Below, one piece after another: positions 18,112 through 26,650 of a DNA stretch of 64,000 nt (its first letter is position 1; every line of letters starts with the position of its first letter). The DNA is taken from the NCBI GenBank assembly GCA_046299555.1, contig JBKBHS010000001.1, positions 1,488,001-1,552,000 of the forward strand, written 5' to 3'. The notes under the pieces were generated by a model. It was not told the origin of the DNA. It searched no databases and saw nothing but the letters and a program-made list of their open reading frames with translations. This stretch comes from CALKJP01 sp046299555. Its GTDB lineage: Bacteria; Bacteroidota; Bacteroidia; JACCXN01. The position numbers and the translations under genes are program-made.

Positions 18112-18268
18112 TGGGTTGTGAGTTGGGGCAAAAGCAAATGTGCTGCATTAGGGCTGCTTTGAGCTTGGGGAAGCAGCTCTTTTGATTTTGCTGAAGCGTT
18201 GGCATTTTGTCTTTCATTTTACTGCTTGATTATTGTCGGTCTTGTCGTCTTTTAGGGTTGCACACAAC
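18112..18268. repeat. Cassette-edge repeat, right of drm operon
   Basis: In order it contains GGGTTGTGAGTTGGGGC, AAGCAAATGTGC, AAGCGTTGGC, TGTCGGTCTTGTCGTC and a final GGGTTGCACACAAC, with GTTGTG and CACAAC at its two ends. The blocks match the element at 9939-10052. It overlaps the first codons of the longest drmE frame. It fills half of the gene-free stretch 18084-18466. The rest, 18269-18431, holds only a short repeat (TATATGTCTGATAA and TATAAGTCTGATAA). Confidence 0.5.
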
Positions 18269-18431
18269 TTATTACTTATATGTCTGATAATATCATCCTT
18301 ATATTCCCATATTGGGTTGTATAAGTCTGATAAACATTAGACAATTTCCTAATTTCAAATCTAATATTTTTCTTCTATTCATCATCAAAAATGAGTGTGT
18401 TGATTTTTTTGTTTTCATCTTAATTGAGGAT

Positions 18432-18465
18432 AATAAAAAAAGGGAGCAATTTGCTCCCTTTTTTG
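18432..18465 (-). terminator. Terminator of MuiA-like gene; right copy of 34-bp direct repeat
   Basis: It is identical over 34 bases and in the same orientation to 6865-6898. It lies 1 bp past the stop of the minus-strand MuiA-like gene, with arms GGGAGCAA/TTGCTCCC and A/T-runs on both sides. The simplest reading is one ancestral bidirectional terminator duplicated when the intervening block arrived. Confidence 0.85.
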
Positions 18466-18466
18466 C

Positions 18467-20158
18467 TTACGGTAAAATGCTTAATTGTTTGTCTTTATCA
18501 TGTTTAATTTCAAAGCTGTATTTTATCGTTTTATTTTCTTTGGCTTTAAGTTTTAAATCCCACGTTAGCATGCCTGTATGTTCGTTTACTTCTGCTTTGC
18601 CATTATCGGTTAATTCAACTTTTATTTGTTGATTGTTAGAAATGGGTATTTGGTCTTCAACCACTAATCGTATGTTTGAATTTTTGCCGTTTCTTACAGT
18701 TATTTCGTAGGCATAGGTAAGCACTTTCTGGTCATTTAAAAATTTTTCTTTTTCAAAATTCTTTAAACGCTTTCTGCTTATCTGAATGCTGTTGTCTCTG
18801 CCAAGCGCAATATCCAGCGTGTCTTTTGTTTCATCCGCATTAATAAATGTTTCTCCCACATACATATTTTCGAAATAAATGTTTGCTTTTGCCGACATAA
18901 GATTTAAATCATCCCATCCCGTAATGCGCGCCATTATAAAGGCATCCGAATCTAATTTTGGTACCGCACGATATTCATAGCTGGTGTTTATCTCTTTTTG
19001 CAGCACCGTAATAGAATGTTGCTTGCCATCGGCAGGAATGCTGCATGGAATTTTTACATCGTACTGAATATTTACCAATGCTTCTTTTACACTGGTATAA
19101 TCAGCTATTGTCAGTGCATCCATGCTAGAATAATCATCTTCAGATTTAGATTGTTCTTCGCGGGCTACTGTTGTGGGAATTTGTTCTGCTACTTTGCCTC
19201 TTTTATCGTAATTATAATATCGGTTAGGATTATAAAAACTCAAATACCATGGATTTAAATTGGGTTTATGATTATTCTTTTGAGGATTGGAAGTAGATAG
19301 CACTAATTTAATTCCATTCCAGTCAAGCCCACTTTGCTGATACACCTGCGCTTTATAGGTTAATTTTACAGGGTTTTCGGTGTTTGTAGCTCTTATATCG
19401 TAATGAGGATTCCATCCGGCATTGCTGATAAAATAATTTAAAAGAATAGTTGCTGTTACGGGAGCATCGGCCATTACATTCACTTTAATTTTATGCACAG
19501 GTTGATTGGAATTACTCTTTTTTTGTTGCGTGTTCGAATAATTTTTTAGTTCGTACAATCTGTTTTGTTGTCTGTTTTTCTTTTCCTGCAATTGATTTTC
19601 TTCTTTTTTTAGTTTAAGTAGTTCGTTGTTTATTTCGTTTAATTTTTTGTGATAAAATTCAATAGCACTGGCAAATAATTGTAAGCTATCGCTTTTGCCT
19701 TCGCCCTTGTAGAGCTTATTATTATTGATGATGTTCTTTTCAGTGAGCAATAGATTTTTTTTATCGCTTAGCAATTCAATGTCATAACTTAGATTTAATA
19801 TAGAATCTTCCAATAGTTTTATTTCGCGTTTTATGTGAATTGGCAGCGAGTTTTCTTCTTCATTTACTGGTTCAGGATAATGTATGTAATGCTCTACATC
19901 CAGAATTATAAAATCGCCTTTACCTCCAGCCTGAAGACTTTGCGGATTTAGATAAGGCGAAATTCCTTCAATATACACGGTAGTATTTCCAGCCGGTAAT
20001 TGCACATTGGCGCTATGAAACAACTGTGCACCATTTAAAAATACATTTGCCTGAGTAATTTTACTGTTTACATTTTTTTCGGCTGCTATGCTGAACATGC
20101 TTGATAATAGTAACGTTCCTGCTACTATTATTTGTTTTATCGGTTTTGTAGTTTTCAT
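18467..20158 (-). CDS. MuiA-family exported protein (DUF4140-DUF4139)
   Basis: A 563-residue protein with a signal peptide (residues 1-25, ending MFSIAA). The N-terminal DUF4140 region is at about 30-130 (ANVFLNGAQLFHSANVQLPA, then YIEGISPYLNPQSL). A long coiled coil lies at about 105-210, rich in Leu, Lys, Glu and Gln. A C-terminal DUF4139 beta domain follows, from about 225 (ATILLNYFISNAGWNPHYDI) to the end. This architecture is called mucoidy inhibitor A in annotations, but the molecular function is not known. It probably acts in the periplasm or at the outer membrane. The gene stands alone, with a strong terminator just after it and a repeat-rich region upstream. Confidence 0.88.
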   Translation of the reverse strand: MKTTKPIKQIIVAGTLLLSSMFSIAAEKNVNSKITQANVFLNGAQLFHSANVQLPAGNTTVYIEGISPYLNPQSLQAGGKGDFIILDVEHYIHYPEPVNEEENSLPIHIKREIKLLEDSILNLSYDIELLSDKKNLLLTEKNIINNNKLYKGEGKSDSLQLFASAIEFYHKKLNEINNELLKLKKEENQLQEKKNRQQNRLYELKNYSNTQQKKSNSNQPVHKIKVNVMADAPVTATILLNYFISNAGWNPHYDIRATNTENPVKLTYKAQVYQQSGLDWNGIKLVLSTSNPQKNNHKPNLNPWYLSFYNPNRYYNYDKRGKVAEQIPTTVAREEQSKSEDDYSSMDALTIADYTSVKEALVNIQYDVKIPCSIPADGKQHSITVLQKEINTSYEYRAVPKLDSDAFIMARITGWDDLNLMSAKANIYFENMYVGETFINADETKDTLDIALGRDNSIQISRKRLKNFEKEKFLNDQKVLTYAYEITVRNGKNSNIRLVVEDQIPISNNQQIKVELTDNGKAEVNEHTGMLTWDLKLKAKENKTIKYSFEIKHDKDKQLSILP

Positions 20159-20303
20159 AATAAGCGATGTTTAAGAGTTAATATTTATTTGATTTTGATA
20201 ATTTGATGCAGCACAATTTTAAATTCCATAATTTTTTAAAAAATATTTTTTCACCTTCTTGAAATATTTTCTCTAACATAATATTGAACATGATTTTTAT
20301 TAG

Positions 20304-20517
20304 TTGTTTATATGTACTTTTCTTTATCAAGAAAGAAAAATAAGGGAGATGATTTTTTTTGCCCTTTTTAGTGAATTCACAAACAAAAAACAGAACAACT
20401 ATTTTTAATTTTGTTTATATGTACTTTTCTTTATCAAGAAAGAAAAATAAGGGAGATGATTTTTTTTGCCCTTTTTAGTGAATTCACAAACAAAAAACAG
20501 AACAACTATTTTTAATT
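20304..20517. repeat. 107-bp perfect-looking tandem duplication
   Basis: Copy 1 (20304-20410) and copy 2 (20411-20517) both run from TTGTTTATATGTACTTTTC through AGTGAATTCACAAAC to the A/T-rich end. A third, partial copy starts at 20518 and diverges into the next repeat. Near-identity points to a recent duplication. No gene is seen in 20159-21203. Confidence 0.85.
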
Positions 20518-20527
20518 TTGCTTATAC

Positions 20528-20679
20528 GTACTTTTCTTTAGAAGAAAAGTACCAAAAGAAATCGGACGATTTAAAAACCCTGCGATGGCTGTTTGTCGCA
20601 CAATCAACGCTATCCGGGCTACAGCCATCACGGCTATTTTCGCACATCTCCGCTCCAAATCGTCCATAGCCTGCGCACT
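20528..20679. repeat. 152-bp interspersed repeat, copy 1
   Basis: It begins GTACTTTTCTTTAGAAGAAA, a near-palindrome with AAGTACC, and continues through a GC-richer part with GCGATGGCT and AGCCATC as inverted arms, ending CCGCTCCAAATCGTCC and GCGCACT. It matches 20919-21071 closely, with a few differences in the middle. It is noncoding in appearance. Confidence 0.8.
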
Positions 20680-20837
20680 AATAAAAATTAAAACATTTTT
20701 GGCCTTCTGATTTTTCGATAGAAAAACAAGGGATTGTTTGGTAGGGAAGGTTTAAGTAAGCGTCCCAGAAATGAAGTGGCTTGGGACGCGTGGCATCAAA
20801 CAAAACCGTAGCTTTTTCAAGAAAAATCAGTAAGCCT

Positions 20838-20862
20838 TGACCTTCCTGCTTGCCAGCAGGCA
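20838..20862. repeat. Short GC-rich palindrome
   Basis: CCTGCTTGCCAGCAGGCAGG can fold into a strong hairpin. It sits between the two interspersed repeat copies, in a segment with no supported gene, and is probably part of the same composite element. Confidence 0.45.
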
Positions 20863-20918
20863 GGTTTGAAACTTTTTGGGTCAAGCCAAAAAGTTTAAGA
20901 AATAAGAAGACAATCTCT

Positions 20919-21071
20919 GTACTTTTCTTTAGAAGAAAAGTACCAAAAGAAATCGGACGATTTAAAAACCCTGCGATGGCTTTTTGTTGCACACATTTAC
21001 GCTATCCGGGCTACAGCCATCACGGCTATTTTCGCACATCTCCGCTCCAAATCGTCCATTGCCAGCGCACT
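20919..21071. repeat. 153-bp interspersed repeat, copy 2
   Basis: It is a second copy of the element at 20528-20679 in the same orientation. It differs mainly in the central TTTTTGTTGCACACATTTACG segment, where copy 1 has a diverged sequence of similar length. Confidence 0.8.
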
Positions 21072-21182
21072 TAAAAAATGCTAATTATTATTAAATTGAT
21101 AAAACATGAAATTAATGAGTGTTATATATGTTAATTTTTGTTTGAATTTTATAAATACATTTAACTCAAAAATTATAATCCA

Positions 21183-21190
21183 TAACTTTG
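21183..21190 (+). promoter_or_regulatory. -7 promoter motif
   Basis: TAACTTTG fits TANNTTTG and ends 13 bp before the CoA-binding protein start, implying a very short leader. Confidence 0.5.
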
Positions 21191-21203
21191 TAAAAAATAT
21201 TTT

Positions 21204-21569
21204 ATGAGCAAGCCTACAACTCTTGTTATTGGCGCTAGTGAAAATACCGACAGATATTCCAACATGGCTATAAAAATGCTGAGGAGGTATGATTATCCTG
21301 TAAAAGCAATAGGCTTAAGAGAAGGTAAGGTATTGGATGTAGAAATTAAAAAGCCGGGTTATAAATTTGATAATATTGATACTGTTACATTATACGTGGG
21401 GCCTCAAAATCAGCCTGCTTATTACGATTATATTTTAGACTTAAAACCTCGAAGAGTAATATTTAATCCCGGTACGGAAAATCCGGCATTTGAACAAGCG
21501 CTAAATATTGCCGGAATAGAAACTGAAGAAGCATGTACGCTGGTTTTATTAAGCACAGGCGCTTATTGA
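21204..21569 (+). CDS. CoA-binding domain protein (YccU-like)
   Basis: A 121-residue single-domain protein with a Rossmann-type CoA-binding fold like that of succinyl-CoA synthetase alpha. TLVIGASENTDRYSNMA (residues 6-22) is the nucleotide loop. VKAIGLREGKVLDVEI and PRRVIFNPGTENPAFEQAL are the other family blocks, and EEACTLVLL lies near the end. Family members bind CoA but have no settled reaction. Full length for the family. Its last 21 bp overlap, in convergent orientation, the 3' end of the aminotransferase gene. Confidence 0.88.
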   Translation: MSKPTTLVIGASENTDRYSNMAIKMLRRYDYPVKAIGLREGKVLDVEIKKPGYKFDNIDTVTLYVGPQNQPAYYDYILDLKPRRVIFNPGTENPAFEQALNIAGIETEEACTLVLLSTGAY

Positions 21570-22733
21570 TTTTAAAATAATTTCGCAAGCCAAATCAATT
21601 TCTTCATTCGAAATGATAAGTGGTGGCGCTATTCGCATGCTTGAATCATTAAATAAAAACCAGTCGGTTAATAAACCATTTTCGATACAGGTATCAATTA
21701 CCTTTTTATTGAATTCATAATTTTCAAATTGCACAGCAATTAATAATCCGTTGCTTCTTACTTCTTTTATAAGCGGATGCTTTAATTGCGATACAAATCG
21801 TTGTGATTTTTCTTCAACTTTATTCAATAAATTTTCTTCGAGAATAACTTCTAAGCATGCTTTAGAAGCAGCGCAGCAAACAGGATGACCACCAAAGGTG
21901 GTGATGTGGCCTAATACCGGATTGTGTGTTAAAACACGCATGATTTCTTTAGATGCAATAAATGCGCCAATAGGCATGCCGCCCCCCATACCTTTGGCAA
22001 TGGTTATAATATCGGGTACAACATTAAATTTTTGAAAAGCAAAAAGTTTACCTGTTCTTCCAAAGCCTGTTTGTATTTCGTCAAAAATTAAAAGTGTTCC
22101 GGTTTCATTACATCTCTCTCGTAAAGCATCCAGATAGCCTTTTGCAGGTGAAACGATTCCTGCTTCACCTTGAACAGGTTCAACAATTACGCAAGCAGTT
22201 TTTGTTGTTATAACATCTAAATCATCAAATGAATTAAAGTTGATGTTTTTAGTTTCAGGCAATAATGGTTGATAACCTTGCTTAAAAAAATCGCTTCCAA
22301 TAATACTTAAAACACCTTGCGTGCTTCCATGATAAGCATTATTACAAGCAATAATTTCTTTTCTTCCTGTAAATCGTTTAGCAAGTTTTAATGCACCTTC
22401 GTTGGCTTCACTTCCTGAATTGGTAAAATAAACAGAGGATAATGTTTCCGGTAATTGCTCACAAAGTTTATAAGCTAGCTCTGTTTGAGGAGATTGAATA
22501 AATTCGCCATACACCATTAAGTGCATGTATTTATCTACTTGATTTTTTATGGCTTCAACTACTTTAGGGTGTCTGTGTCCAACATTACTTACCGATATTC
22601 CTGAAATTAAATCCATGATTTTTTTTCCATCAGATGTATACATATACATTCCTTCTGCTTTTTCAATTTCAAGCATTAAAGGAGCATCCGAGGTTTGAGC
22701 TACATATTTCAGAAACAGTTGTCTGTTATTCAT
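21549..22733 (-). CDS. Class III PLP aminotransferase
   Basis: A 394-residue aspartate aminotransferase-superfamily class III enzyme (acetylornithine/ornithine/omega-amino acid type). Visible features: SSVYFTNSGSEANEGALKLA (phosphate-binding region), EPVQGEAGIVSP, LLIFDEIQTGFGRTGK (Asp holding the pyridine N), and the PLP lysine in TIAKGMGGGMPIGAF. Length is normal. No arginine-biosynthesis gene is near, so the substrate is uncertain. Its start overlaps the stop of the upstream outer-membrane-protein gene by 4 bp, so it belongs to the tkt transcription unit. Its 3' end overlaps the convergent CoA-binding gene by 21 bp. Confidence 0.88.
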   Translation of the reverse strand: MNNRQLFLKYVAQTSDAPLMLEIEKAEGMYMYTSDGKKIMDLISGISVSNVGHRHPKVVEAIKNQVDKYMHLMVYGEFIQSPQTELAYKLCEQLPETLSSVYFTNSGSEANEGALKLAKRFTGRKEIIACNNAYHGSTQGVLSIIGSDFFKQGYQPLLPETKNINFNSFDDLDVITTKTACVIVEPVQGEAGIVSPAKGYLDALRERCNETGTLLIFDEIQTGFGRTGKLFAFQKFNVVPDIITIAKGMGGGMPIGAFIASKEIMRVLTHNPVLGHITTFGGHPVCCAASKACLEVILEENLLNKVEEKSQRFVSQLKHPLIKEVRSNGLLIAVQFENYEFNKKVIDTCIENGLLTDWFLFNDSSMRIAPPLIISNEEIDLACEIILKSISACA

Positions 22734-23398
22734 TTTTGTTTAATTGGGCGATAAGTTATACCAACAAAAAAATCGGAGCCTATAATGTTGGCAGAGCGAT
22801 TTTGACTTTTTAAATTAAATCGTTCCCCATTTTCTGAATAATTTATTAAATCAAATGAATAATTATTCAATGCAAGACCGGAGAAAAATGCCATATTATC
22901 AGTTGGAAATACTCTTATCAAAAAGTCTGCTCCGTAATTTATTCCAGAACCTATCATTGTTCGCTTTATGTCGAGATAATTCAAATTTTGTTCAAAATAA
23001 CCTAAACCATATTGAATGGAAATTGAAAAATCAAATTGTTTAATATTTATAACATGAATGTTGTTAGTAAACATAAAGCTATTGGAGTTGGATGTTTTTC
23101 TGGAGTCAATACCGGGGGCATCCATGGTATATAAATTTCGTTTAAAAAATATTCCAATTCCCAATTGGTTTAAAAGCGCATATTCTACACGTATAGGTAA
23201 AACAACTGTTCCGGTTTTCCATTCATACACATTTTCTTTAACCTGAAGATTGATAGTATTTGTTCCAACACCAAAACCAAAATCCATATACCAGTTTTTT
23301 TTCTCAAAAGATTGGGCATGGATTTCAAAAGTAATGAAAACAAAAAGGCTTATGCTTAGTACTATTTTGCATAAGCCTTTATGTAAATACAAAATCAT
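22730..23398 (-). CDS. Unknown outer-membrane beta-barrel-like protein
   Basis: A 222-residue protein with a signal peptide (1-29, cleavage after IHA, before QSFEKKNWY). The rest alternates short amphipathic strands with aromatic ends (WYMDFGFGVGTN, IRVEYALLNQLGIGIFF, SISIQYGLGYFEQN, NYGADFLIRVF, FFVGITYRPIKQK), as in small outer-membrane barrels. No closer family was recognised. The start codon directly follows the transketolase C stop with no gap. A terminator-like hairpin lies inside the signal-peptide codons, so expression from the upstream operon may be attenuated. Confidence 0.75.
   Translation of the reverse strand: MILYLHKGLCKIVLSISLFVFITFEIHAQSFEKKNWYMDFGFGVGTNTINLQVKENVYEWKTGTVVLPIRVEYALLNQLGIGIFFKRNLYTMDAPGIDSRKTSNSNSFMFTNNIHVINIKQFDFSISIQYGLGYFEQNLNYLDIKRTMIGSGINYGADFLIRVFPTDNMAFFSGLALNNYSFDLINYSENGERFNLKSQNRSANIIGSDFFVGITYRPIKQK
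23344..23380 (-). terminator. Intragenic hairpin or attenuator at start of barrel gene
   Basis: On the minus strand AAAGGCTTATGC and GCATAAGCCTTT form a perfect 12-bp stem around a 13-nt loop, followed by a T-rich run. It has the look of a terminator for the transketolase unit but lies 18-54 nt inside the following gene's coding sequence. Confidence 0.6.
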
Positions 23399-24358
23399 TT
23401 ATTGTTTTTTTCTTGCAATAACTTTTAAAGCTGCCTCAACAATATTAGGTGTGTCTAAGCCATATTTTATCATTAACTCATCCGGTGTTCCACTTTCTCC
23501 AAATGAATCATTTACGGCCACCATTTCGAGAGGTGTCGGTAATTGTCGAGATAGTAATTGTGCAATACTATCTCCTAAACCTCCATTCATTTGATGCTCT
23601 TCTGCCGTTACCACACATCCTGTTTTTTTAACTGATGTTATAACAGCGTTTTCGTCTAAAGGTTTGATGGTATGAATATTTATTACTTCTGCACTTATTC
23701 CTTTTTCATTTAAAATTTCGGCTGCTTGTATAGCCTTCCATACTAAATGTCCGGTTGCAAATATGGATACATCTGTTCCTTCAATTAAATGCAGCGCTTT
23801 ACCTATTTCAAATTTTTGATCGGCAGGAGTAAAGTTAGGTACTTTAGGGCGGCCAAATCGTAAATAAACCGGGCCTTCATAATCTGCAATAGCTATGGTA
23901 GCCGCTTTGGTTTGATTGTAATCGCAAGGATTAATAACTACCATGCCGGGAAGCATTTTCATTAAACCAATATCTTCTAAAATTTGATGTGTTGCACCGT
24001 CTTCTCCTAAAGTTAATCCAGCATGCGAAGCGCATATTTTTACATTTTTACCGGAGTAGGCTACCGATTGGCGAATTTGATCATATACACGTCCGGTAGA
24101 GAAATTGGCAAATGTACCGGTATATGGAATTTTTCCTCCAATAGTTAATCCTGCTGCAATACCGATCATATTGGCTTCTGCTATTCCAACTTGAAAAAAT
24201 CGGTTGGGAAATTCCTTTTCAAAGGCATCCATTTTTAATGAGCCTGTTAAATCGGCACATAATGCAACAACATTTGTTTTTTTTCGTCCAACTTCAAGTA
24301 AACCTGCTCCAAATCCTGAGCGAGTATCTTTTTCATCAATTATTGCAATTTTTTTCAT
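23399..24358 (-). CDS. Transketolase, C-terminal subunit
   Basis: A 319-residue protein equal to the pyrimidine-binding (Pyr) and C-terminal domains of transketolase. FFQVGIAEANMIGIAAGLT (about 53-71) holds the Glu that activates thiamine pyrophosphate, and ASHAGLTLGEDGATHQILED (about 110-129) is another transketolase block. The C-terminal domain includes AEVINIHTIKPLDE and VTAEEHQMNGGLGDSIAQ. The partner N-terminal half is encoded at 25751-26599. The two should form one enzyme of the non-oxidative pentose phosphate pathway. Unusually, a 460-residue vWA gene lies between them. Spacing from that gene is 9 bp, so the three look co-transcribed. Confidence 0.93.
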   Translation of the reverse strand: MKKIAIIDEKDTRSGFGAGLLEVGRKKTNVVALCADLTGSLKMDAFEKEFPNRFFQVGIAEANMIGIAAGLTIGGKIPYTGTFANFSTGRVYDQIRQSVAYSGKNVKICASHAGLTLGEDGATHQILEDIGLMKMLPGMVVINPCDYNQTKAATIAIADYEGPVYLRFGRPKVPNFTPADQKFEIGKALHLIEGTDVSIFATGHLVWKAIQAAEILNEKGISAEVINIHTIKPLDENAVITSVKKTGCVVTAEEHQMNGGLGDSIAQLLSRQLPTPLEMVAVNDSFGESGTPDELMIKYGLDTPNIVEAALKVIARKKQ

Positions 24359-24367
24359 AATGGGATT

Positions 24368-25750
24368 TTATAATTTTAATGTAACCGACTGTCCTGATTC
24401 AATTTTAAATTGTCTTTCAACTGTGTAAATTGTTTCTTTGGCTCCTTTAGGACGATATATTAAGCGATACTTACCCGGTTGTAAAACAATATTATGCATG
24501 GTTTGATTTTCATCTAAATTATAAATCCACTTTAATTCATTTTTTTCTTCCACATACAAACTTGCATGTCCGGGTGAAGGCATATTTACTACTGCCATGC
24601 CCGGCTGTGGGATTTCTACCGTTGTAGTATGACTTTGAGCTATATCTACATTGTTAACGTAAGTTCTTGGTAATGTAAGAATTTCTAAATCGTATTTACC
24701 CACCAAATATTTGTGTGAAACGTTAAAGTCTTGAATATTAAGAGTGTTGAATTCGCCTTTTTTACGAACAATGGTTTTTAAATTTTTATATTCATTTAAA
24801 CCGTTCATTTTTAAAAGTAACATACCTTGAGGTGCATCTACCGCAATAATATTATGTTTACCGGGAGTTAATGAAATACTATCTTTAATAACAGGAGGGG
24901 TAGTATGCACTACCATTCTATATTTACCGAGTGGATCAATTTGTATGGTGTCAGGGTTACCTCTATGGTTGATAGTGTGCATGTAATTATAGCGAATAGC
25001 CCCTGTGTGTTGGTCGTAAAAGGTCATGTTTACATTGCTTTCGGTAGGCTTCCCATAAATGTCTAATAAATTTACTTGTGCTGTAGTATTGTTTAATGCT
25101 TGCGATATTACTACACCTAAAATATTATTAAAAGCTTCTTCGGTGTTTGCATCAAAATAATTTCCAACGCATTCAAATGCTTGTCGTACTTCCGGTCCAA
25201 GCCCCATCCCGATAATAAATGGTTTTAGAATAATATTGTTTTTTTGCAGAGCTTGTGAAACAAGACATGGATCTCCATCACATTCTTCAATACCATCGGT
25301 AATCAAAATAATAATATTTCTGCAGTCTTTACATGTAGGGAAATCGCCTGCAGTTTGTTCCAGCGTATAAGCAATAGGAGTGGTGCCTTTGGGTTGTAAT
25401 TCAAGAATACGTTTTTTTATTTTACCGGCATTGTAAGGAGCAAAAGGAACTTCGAGTTTAGTATCTTTACAATCTCTGTCGGTTTTCGAACGCACCGGTG
25501 ATTGATGCCCATATACTCGTAAAGCTAATTCTAAATTTGAAACCTTATCTAAGCTATCGAGCATAGAAGACATGAGTTTTTTGGCAATATCAATTTTTTT
25601 TCCTGTTTGCCATTCGCCCCACATACTTTGTGAATCATCAAAAATAAATAGGATGCGTGTTTTCTGAATAGGTGGAAGCAATTTGGGTTGAGCGTTTATT
25701 TTAAACCCAATTATGAAAAAAAGAAACAGGTATTTGAATTTTTTTATCAT
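24368..25750 (-). CDS. Exported von Willebrand factor A domain protein
   Basis: A 460-residue protein with a signal peptide (about 1-20) and a vWA domain at about 28-215. The MIDAS motif is complete: DDSQS (about 36-40), the Thr in KGTTPIAYT, and the Asp in LITDGIEECDGDP. The region after 220 is beta-rich, with repeated PEGA/carboxypeptidase-like elements (GKYRMVVHTTPP, PGKHNIIAVDAPQG, PGKYRLIYRPKG). It probably acts in the periplasm or on the surface in metal-dependent adhesion or assembly. The start directly follows the transketolase N stop with no gap. Why such a protein is cotranscribed with transketolase is unclear. Confidence 0.85.
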   Translation of the reverse strand: MIKKFKYLFLFFIIGFKINAQPKLLPPIQKTRILFIFDDSQSMWGEWQTGKKIDIAKKLMSSMLDSLDKVSNLELALRVYGHQSPVRSKTDRDCKDTKLEVPFAPYNAGKIKKRILELQPKGTTPIAYTLEQTAGDFPTCKDCRNIIILITDGIEECDGDPCLVSQALQKNNIILKPFIIGMGLGPEVRQAFECVGNYFDANTEEAFNNILGVVISQALNNTTAQVNLLDIYGKPTESNVNMTFYDQHTGAIRYNYMHTINHRGNPDTIQIDPLGKYRMVVHTTPPVIKDSISLTPGKHNIIAVDAPQGMLLLKMNGLNEYKNLKTIVRKKGEFNTLNIQDFNVSHKYLVGKYDLEILTLPRTYVNNVDIAQSHTTTVEIPQPGMAVVNMPSPGHASLYVEEKNELKWIYNLDENQTMHNIVLQPGKYRLIYRPKGAKETIYTVERQFKIESGQSVTLKL

Positions 25751-26599
25751 TTAATAATCGCCCAATGTTTCCGGTAGTTGAGCTAAGGCTTTTTGTAGTT
25801 GTTCATCATTTGGAGCAGAACCGTGCCACTTGTGTGTTCCCATCATAAAATCTACACCTGCACCCATTTCTGTTTTCATTACAATTAATACAGGTTTGCC
25901 TTTACCTGTATGATTTTTAGCTTCTTTTAAAACGTTGATAACTTCTTCAATGTTGTTACCGTCATTTATTTTTAAAACGTCCCAACCAAATACTTCAAAT
26001 TTTTTGCCAATATCGCCTAAAGGCATTACATGGTCGGTATCGCCATCAATCTGACGACCATTTGCATCAATAGTAGCAATAATATTATCTACTCCTTTAG
26101 AGCCTGCATACATAGCTGCTTCCCAAATTTGCCCTTCTTGAATTTCTCCATCGCCATGAAGAGAATATACTAAATGTTGGTCGTTATTTAATTTTTTTGA
26201 TAATGCTGCACCAATAGCAACGGATAAGCCTTGTCCAAGTGAACCTGATGCAATTCTAACTCCCGGTAAACCTTCATGAGTGGTTGGATGTCCTTGCAAG
26301 CGTGAATTTATTCTGCGAAATGTTTTTAATTCTTCAATCGGGAAGTAGCCTGTTCGTGCTAAAACACTATAGTAAACGGGCGAAATATGACCATTGGATA
26401 ATATAAAAATATCTTCATTCAATCCATCCATTTCAAATTTTGATGGATTATGCTTCATTATAACATTATATAATGCAACAAAGTATTCGGTACATCCTAA
26501 GGAGCCACCCGGATGACCCGATTGTACGGCATGAACCATTCGTAAAATATCGCGTCTAACTTGCGTACATAAATCTTTTAATTCAGCAATTGTAGCCAT
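25751..26599 (-). CDS. Transketolase, N-terminal subunit
   Basis: A 282-residue protein equal to the thiamine-diphosphate (PP) domain of transketolase. AVQSGHPGGSLGCTEYFVAL (about 24-43) is the first family block. SGSLGQGLSVAIGAALSKKL follows. GDGEIQEGQIWEA (about 149-161) with Asn179 in DANGRQIDGD forms the metal and diphosphate motif. It lacks the Pyr and C-terminal domains, which are supplied by the 23399-24358 gene. Split transketolases are known in many bacteria and archaea. It is the first gene of its unit, with a TATTTTTG promoter motif 43 bp upstream. Confidence 0.93.
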   Translation of the reverse strand: MATIAELKDLCTQVRRDILRMVHAVQSGHPGGSLGCTEYFVALYNVIMKHNPSKFEMDGLNEDIFILSNGHISPVYYSVLARTGYFPIEELKTFRRINSRLQGHPTTHEGLPGVRIASGSLGQGLSVAIGAALSKKLNNDQHLVYSLHGDGEIQEGQIWEAAMYAGSKGVDNIIATIDANGRQIDGDTDHVMPLGDIGKKFEVFGWDVLKINDGNNIEEVINVLKEAKNHTGKGKPVLIVMKTEMGAGVDFMMGTHKWHGSAPNDEQLQKALAQLPETLGDY

Positions 26600-26642
26600 T
26601 TAATTTATGATTGATGGTTTTATCTATTCTTATTTATGGCTT

Positions 26643-26650
26643 CAAAAATA
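26643..26650 (-). promoter_or_regulatory. -7 promoter motif of tkt unit
   Basis: Minus-strand TATTTTTG fits TANNTTTG and ends 43 bp before the transketolase N start. Confidence 0.45.

Noticed and set aside
20466..21074. Several frames of 67-104 codons on both strands
   Set aside because: All fall in the interspersed repeats. The repeat copies do not preserve a reading frame.
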